A stretch of DNA of 9,727 nucleotides, from the NCBI GenBank assembly GCA_017455225.1, contig JAFTBL010000115.1:1-9727 (forward strand). The letters run 5' to 3'. The stretch's first letter is position 1. Each line of letters opens with the position of its first letter. Of this stretch, positions 7,684 through 9,727 are shown in pieces. The stretch is from Oscillospiraceae bacterium. Lineage in GTDB: Bacteria > Bacillota_A > Clostridia > Oscillospirales > Oscillospiraceae. Made by a program: the position numbers and the translations under genes. Below the pieces are notes generated by a model, which was given only the letters and a program-made list of their open reading frames with translations, searched no databases and was not told the DNA's origin.

Positions 7684-7714
7684 GAAAAAGTCGCGCAAGC
7701 GGCTTTTTCTTTTT
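7684..7714 (+). terminator. Intrinsic terminator after tRNA-Cys
   Basis: Arms GAAAAAGTCGC (7684-7694) and GCGGCTTTTTC (7699-7709) pair with a single T-G wobble, closed by a GNRA-type GCAA tetraloop. Five more T residues follow (7710-7714). It lies four bases after the CCA end. Confidence 0.88.
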
Positions 7715-7720
7715 GTACTG

Positions 7721-7805
7721 TTCACTTTTCTCTATTCGCTTTTCACTCTTCTCTCCGTTCTCCTCCGCGACTTTTTCCAGTGAAGAGAGAAAAGAGAAAA
7801 GTGAA
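7721..7805. repeat. Imperfect purine/pyrimidine inverted repeat
   Basis: Outer arms TTCACTTTTCTCT (7721-7733) and AGAGAAAAGTGAA (7793-7805) are perfect 13-base complements. Inside them, 7741-7754 and 7779-7792 pair at 12 of 14 positions. A seven-base bulge (7734-7740) lies on the left and a loop of about 24 bases on top. The left side is almost all pyrimidine and the right side almost all purine. It does not end in a T-run and sits just after the tRNA terminator, so it is not an obvious terminator. No open reading frame of note lies within. It may be a small dispersed intergenic repeat, but only one copy is visible here. Confidence 0.7.
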
Positions 7806-7870
7806 GAGGACCTGTCGCTTTTCTTTGCCCCTGCCCCTTGCGAAGGTGAGAAATTTAACTGCCTTTGTGG

Positions 7871-7899
7871 TTGCTGTAGGCGGGAAAGTATGGTATAAT
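7871..7899 (+). promoter_or_regulatory. Extended -10 promoter of gdpP
   Basis: TTGCTG (7871-7876) and a perfect TATAAT (7894-7899) lie 17 bases apart. TGG directly before the -10 box forms an extended -10 (TGnTATAAT). Transcription should start near 7906, giving a leader of about 47 bases to the GTG start. Confidence 0.78.
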
Positions 7900-7935
7900 G
7901 TGTAATTAATATGGAGTGGTATCCTCTTTTCAGTG

Positions 7936-7942
7936 AAGGGAG
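7936..7942 (+). promoter_or_regulatory. Ribosome binding site that decides the gdpP start
   Basis: AAGGGAG lies ten bases before the GTG at 7953. An in-frame ATG at 7911 would add 14 residues (MEWYPLFSEGRDGT), but it has no ribosome site and would sit only about five bases into the predicted transcript. The GTG is therefore preferred. Confidence 0.6.
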
Positions 7943-7952
7943 AGATGGAACG

Positions 7953-9727
7953 GTGAATAAGAGGCTGGCGCGGATCCTGCGCACCAACGCGGCGCTGTAC
8001 CTGCTGTGTCTGGCGGCCTTCGTGGTGGCGGCGGTGCTGATGAACCAGCCGCTGCTGGCGCTGGGCGAGGCGGTGGTGACCGTGATCGCATTTCTGGTGA
8101 GCCGGCAGCGCAGCAAGAGCACCCAGCAGAGCATGCGGCAGTATATGGAGCGCATCACCGGCGGCATGAATACCGCCCGCTCCAGCAATATGCTGTACGC
8201 GCCGCTGCCCATGATGGTGTTCGACGCAAAGACCGACGAGATCCTTTGGGCCAACGATCTGTTCATGCACTTGACGGAGCAAAAGGACGGCCTGTTTGAA
8301 ATGCGGGTGGAAAACGTGGTGCCGGAGTTCAACAGCCGCTGGCTGGATGAGGGCAAGCATGAGTGCCCGGAGCTGGTCACATGGGACCATCGGCAGTACC
8401 GCGTGTTCGGCAGTCTTGGTTACCCGGAGGGCGTGGCGCAGGAGGATCAGGTGATGGCCACCACCTACTGGATGGACGTGACAGAGCCGGAGCAGCTGCG
8501 CACCACGCTGGAGCTGACGCGGCCCGTGGTGGCCATTCTGATGGTGGACAACTACGAGGAACTGATGAAGGCCTGCCCGGAGAGCAAACGCTCGGCGGTG
8601 CTGGCAGCACTGGAGGAAAAGCTGAACACATGGGTGGGCGACTCCGGAGGCCTGTTGCTGGGCTATGACCGGGATCGGTATTTGTTCCTGTTTGAGGAGC
8701 AGAATTACAACGAGTTTGTGGAGCAGCGCTTTTCCGTGCTGGAGACCGTGCGGGAGGTGGTGGCCGGCGAGGGCGTGGCCGCCACACTGTCCATCGGCAT
8801 CGGCCGGGACGCCGACAGCTTTGACGCACTGTTCAAAAACGCCTCCATGGCGCTGGAGATGGCGCTGTCCCGGGGCGGTGATCAGGCGGTGGTGAAGGAT
8901 CGGCTGAACTTCGCCTTCTACGGCGGCCGGTCCAAGGCCACGGAAAAGCGCACAAAGGTAAAGTCCCGGGTCATGGCCAACGCCCTGAGCGAGCTGATCG
9001 ACGAGGCCCGCCACGTTTACGTGATGGGTCACCGCTACGCGGACATGGATTCGCTGGGCGCGGCGGCGGGCATCTGCTGCATCGCCCGGAAAAGGGGCAA
9101 GCGCGCCCAGATCGTCATCGACCCGGAGAACAACGCCGTGCACCCCATGCTGCGGCGGCTGCAGGAGCAGCCGGAGTACGCCGGCGCCTTCATCACCGGC
9201 AACGACGCGTTTTTGCGGGCGCAGCCCGGCAGTTTGCTGGTGGTGGTGGATACCAACCGCCCCGGCAGCGTGGAGTCAGAGGAGCTGCTGGATTCCTGCA
9301 ACCGGGTGGCGGTGATCGACCACCATCGCCGGGGCAGCAGCTACATCGAAAAGATGGCGCTGAACTACCACGAGCCCTACGCCTCCTCTGCCTGCGAGCT
9401 GGTGACGGAGCTGCTGCAGTATCTGGTGGAGCCGGGCGACATTCTCCACGCCGAGGCGGAGGCACTGCTGGCCGGCATCGTGCTGGACACGAAGAATTTC
9501 ACCAACCGCACCGGCGGGCGCACCTTTGAGGCGGCGGCGTATCTGCGCCGGGCGGGCGCCGACACGCAGGAGGTACAGCGGATCTTCCAGAGCGATCTGC
9601 AGTCCATGATCACCCGCTATGCCATCATCCGCCGGGCGGAGCTGTACAGGGACGACATCGCCATTGCGGCGCTGGACGAGGAGTACGACCGGGTCACCGC
9701 CGCCAAGGCGGCGGACGAGCTGCTGAC
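7953..9727 (+). CDS. gdpP: GdpP-type c-di-AMP phosphodiesterase (3' partial)
   Basis: The frame is open from GTG 7953 to the window end (591 residues). GdpP proteins usually run to about 650-660 residues, so only the end of the DHHA1 domain is missing. Order: two membrane helices (about 12-30 and 33-49), a PAS region (about 80-185), a degenerate GGDEF domain (about 190-330) with YDRDR at the signature position, then the DHH domain. Metal-binding motifs are intact: GHRYADMD (H360, D364, D366), VVVDTN (D433), VIDHHRR (D456, H457, H458) and VLDTKNF (D512). The family hydrolyses cyclic di-AMP to pApA at the membrane and so tunes potassium, osmotic and cell-wall homeostasis. It has its own promoter; the partners often found downstream (rplI, dnaB) lie outside the window. 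Confidence 0.95.
   Translation, partial: MNKRLARILRTNAALYLLCLAAFVVAAVLMNQPLLALGEAVVTVIAFLVSRQRSKSTQQSMRQYMERITGGMNTARSSNMLYAPLPMMVFDAKTDEILWANDLFMHLTEQKDGLFEMRVENVVPEFNSRWLDEGKHECPELVTWDHRQYRVFGSLGYPEGVAQEDQVMATTYWMDVTEPEQLRTTLELTRPVVAILMVDNYEELMKACPESKRSAVLAALEEKLNTWVGDSGGLLLGYDRDRYLFLFEEQNYNEFVEQRFSVLETVREVVAGEGVAATLSIGIGRDADSFDALFKNASMALEMALSRGGDQAVVKDRLNFAFYGGRSKATEKRTKVKSRVMANALSELIDEARHVYVMGHRYADMDSLGAAAGICCIARKRGKRAQIVIDPENNAVHPMLRRLQEQPEYAGAFITGNDAFLRAQPGSLLVVVDTNRPGSVESEELLDSCNRVAVIDHHRRGSSYIEKMALNYHEPYASSACELVTELLQYLVEPGDILHAEAEALLAGIVLDTKNFTNRTGGRTFEAAAYLRRAGADTQEVQRIFQSDLQSMITRYAIIRRAELYRDDIAIAALDEEYDRVTAAKAADELL

Noticed and set aside
7605..7810. tRNA-Cys as an integration (attachment) site for a mobile element
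   Set aside because: No copy of the tRNA 3' end, integrase or phage gene is visible downstream; gdpP, a housekeeping gene, follows closely.
7900..7952. A c-di-AMP riboswitch or other structured leader ahead of gdpP
   Set aside because: The leader is only about 47 bases long and shows no stable pairing, too short for known c-di-AMP riboswitches.
7743..9143. Long minus-strand open frame (about 466 codons) opposite gdpP
   Set aside because: It is the reverse shadow of a recognised gene with intact catalytic motifs, and it crosses the promoter and inverted repeat.

Overview
The window is GC-rich, with strong G/C bias at third codon positions, clear Gram-positive style ribosome sites (AAGGAGG, AGGAGG) and sigma-A type promoters with TATAAT boxes. 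Together with a GdpP-type c-di-AMP phosphodiesterase and a GLUG/beta-helix surface-type protein, this points to a GC-rich gut-type Clostridia, most plausibly Oscillospiraceae or a relative. That placement is inference from style and gene content; there is no marker gene here.

Layout, all on the + strand. (1) Positions 1-5439 hold the 3' part of a giant repetitive gene (1812 codons visible, start outside the window). It encodes a predicted extracellular right-handed beta-helix protein of the GLUG type, organised as four large modules in an A-B-A-B order, and closed by a strong intrinsic terminator. (2) A promoter at 5517-5545 drives a probable two-gene operon: a flavin-reductase-like FMN-binding protein (5577-6161) and a cytoplasmic GH13 alpha-amylase-family glycosidase with all catalytic residues intact (6195-7481), ended by a terminator. 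(3) A single tRNA-Cys(GCA) gene (7605-7679) has its own consensus promoter and terminator. (4) A 238-base spacer carries an imperfect purine/pyrimidine inverted repeat (7721-7805) and an extended -10 promoter. (5) The start of gdpP (7953 to the window end, 591 codons visible): two membrane helices, PAS, degenerate GGDEF and the DHH catalytic domain, cut by the window edge within the DHHA1 domain.

The units look independently transcribed, separated by terminator-promoter pairs. Apart from the flavin reductase/GH13 pair, nothing ties them into one pathway. I saw no CRISPR array, insertion sequence, phage gene or clear defence system. The points most worth a second look are the modular architecture and cysteine ladder of the beta-helix protein, a non-standard T-loop base (G54) in the tRNA-Cys, and the inverted repeat between the tRNA and gdpP.
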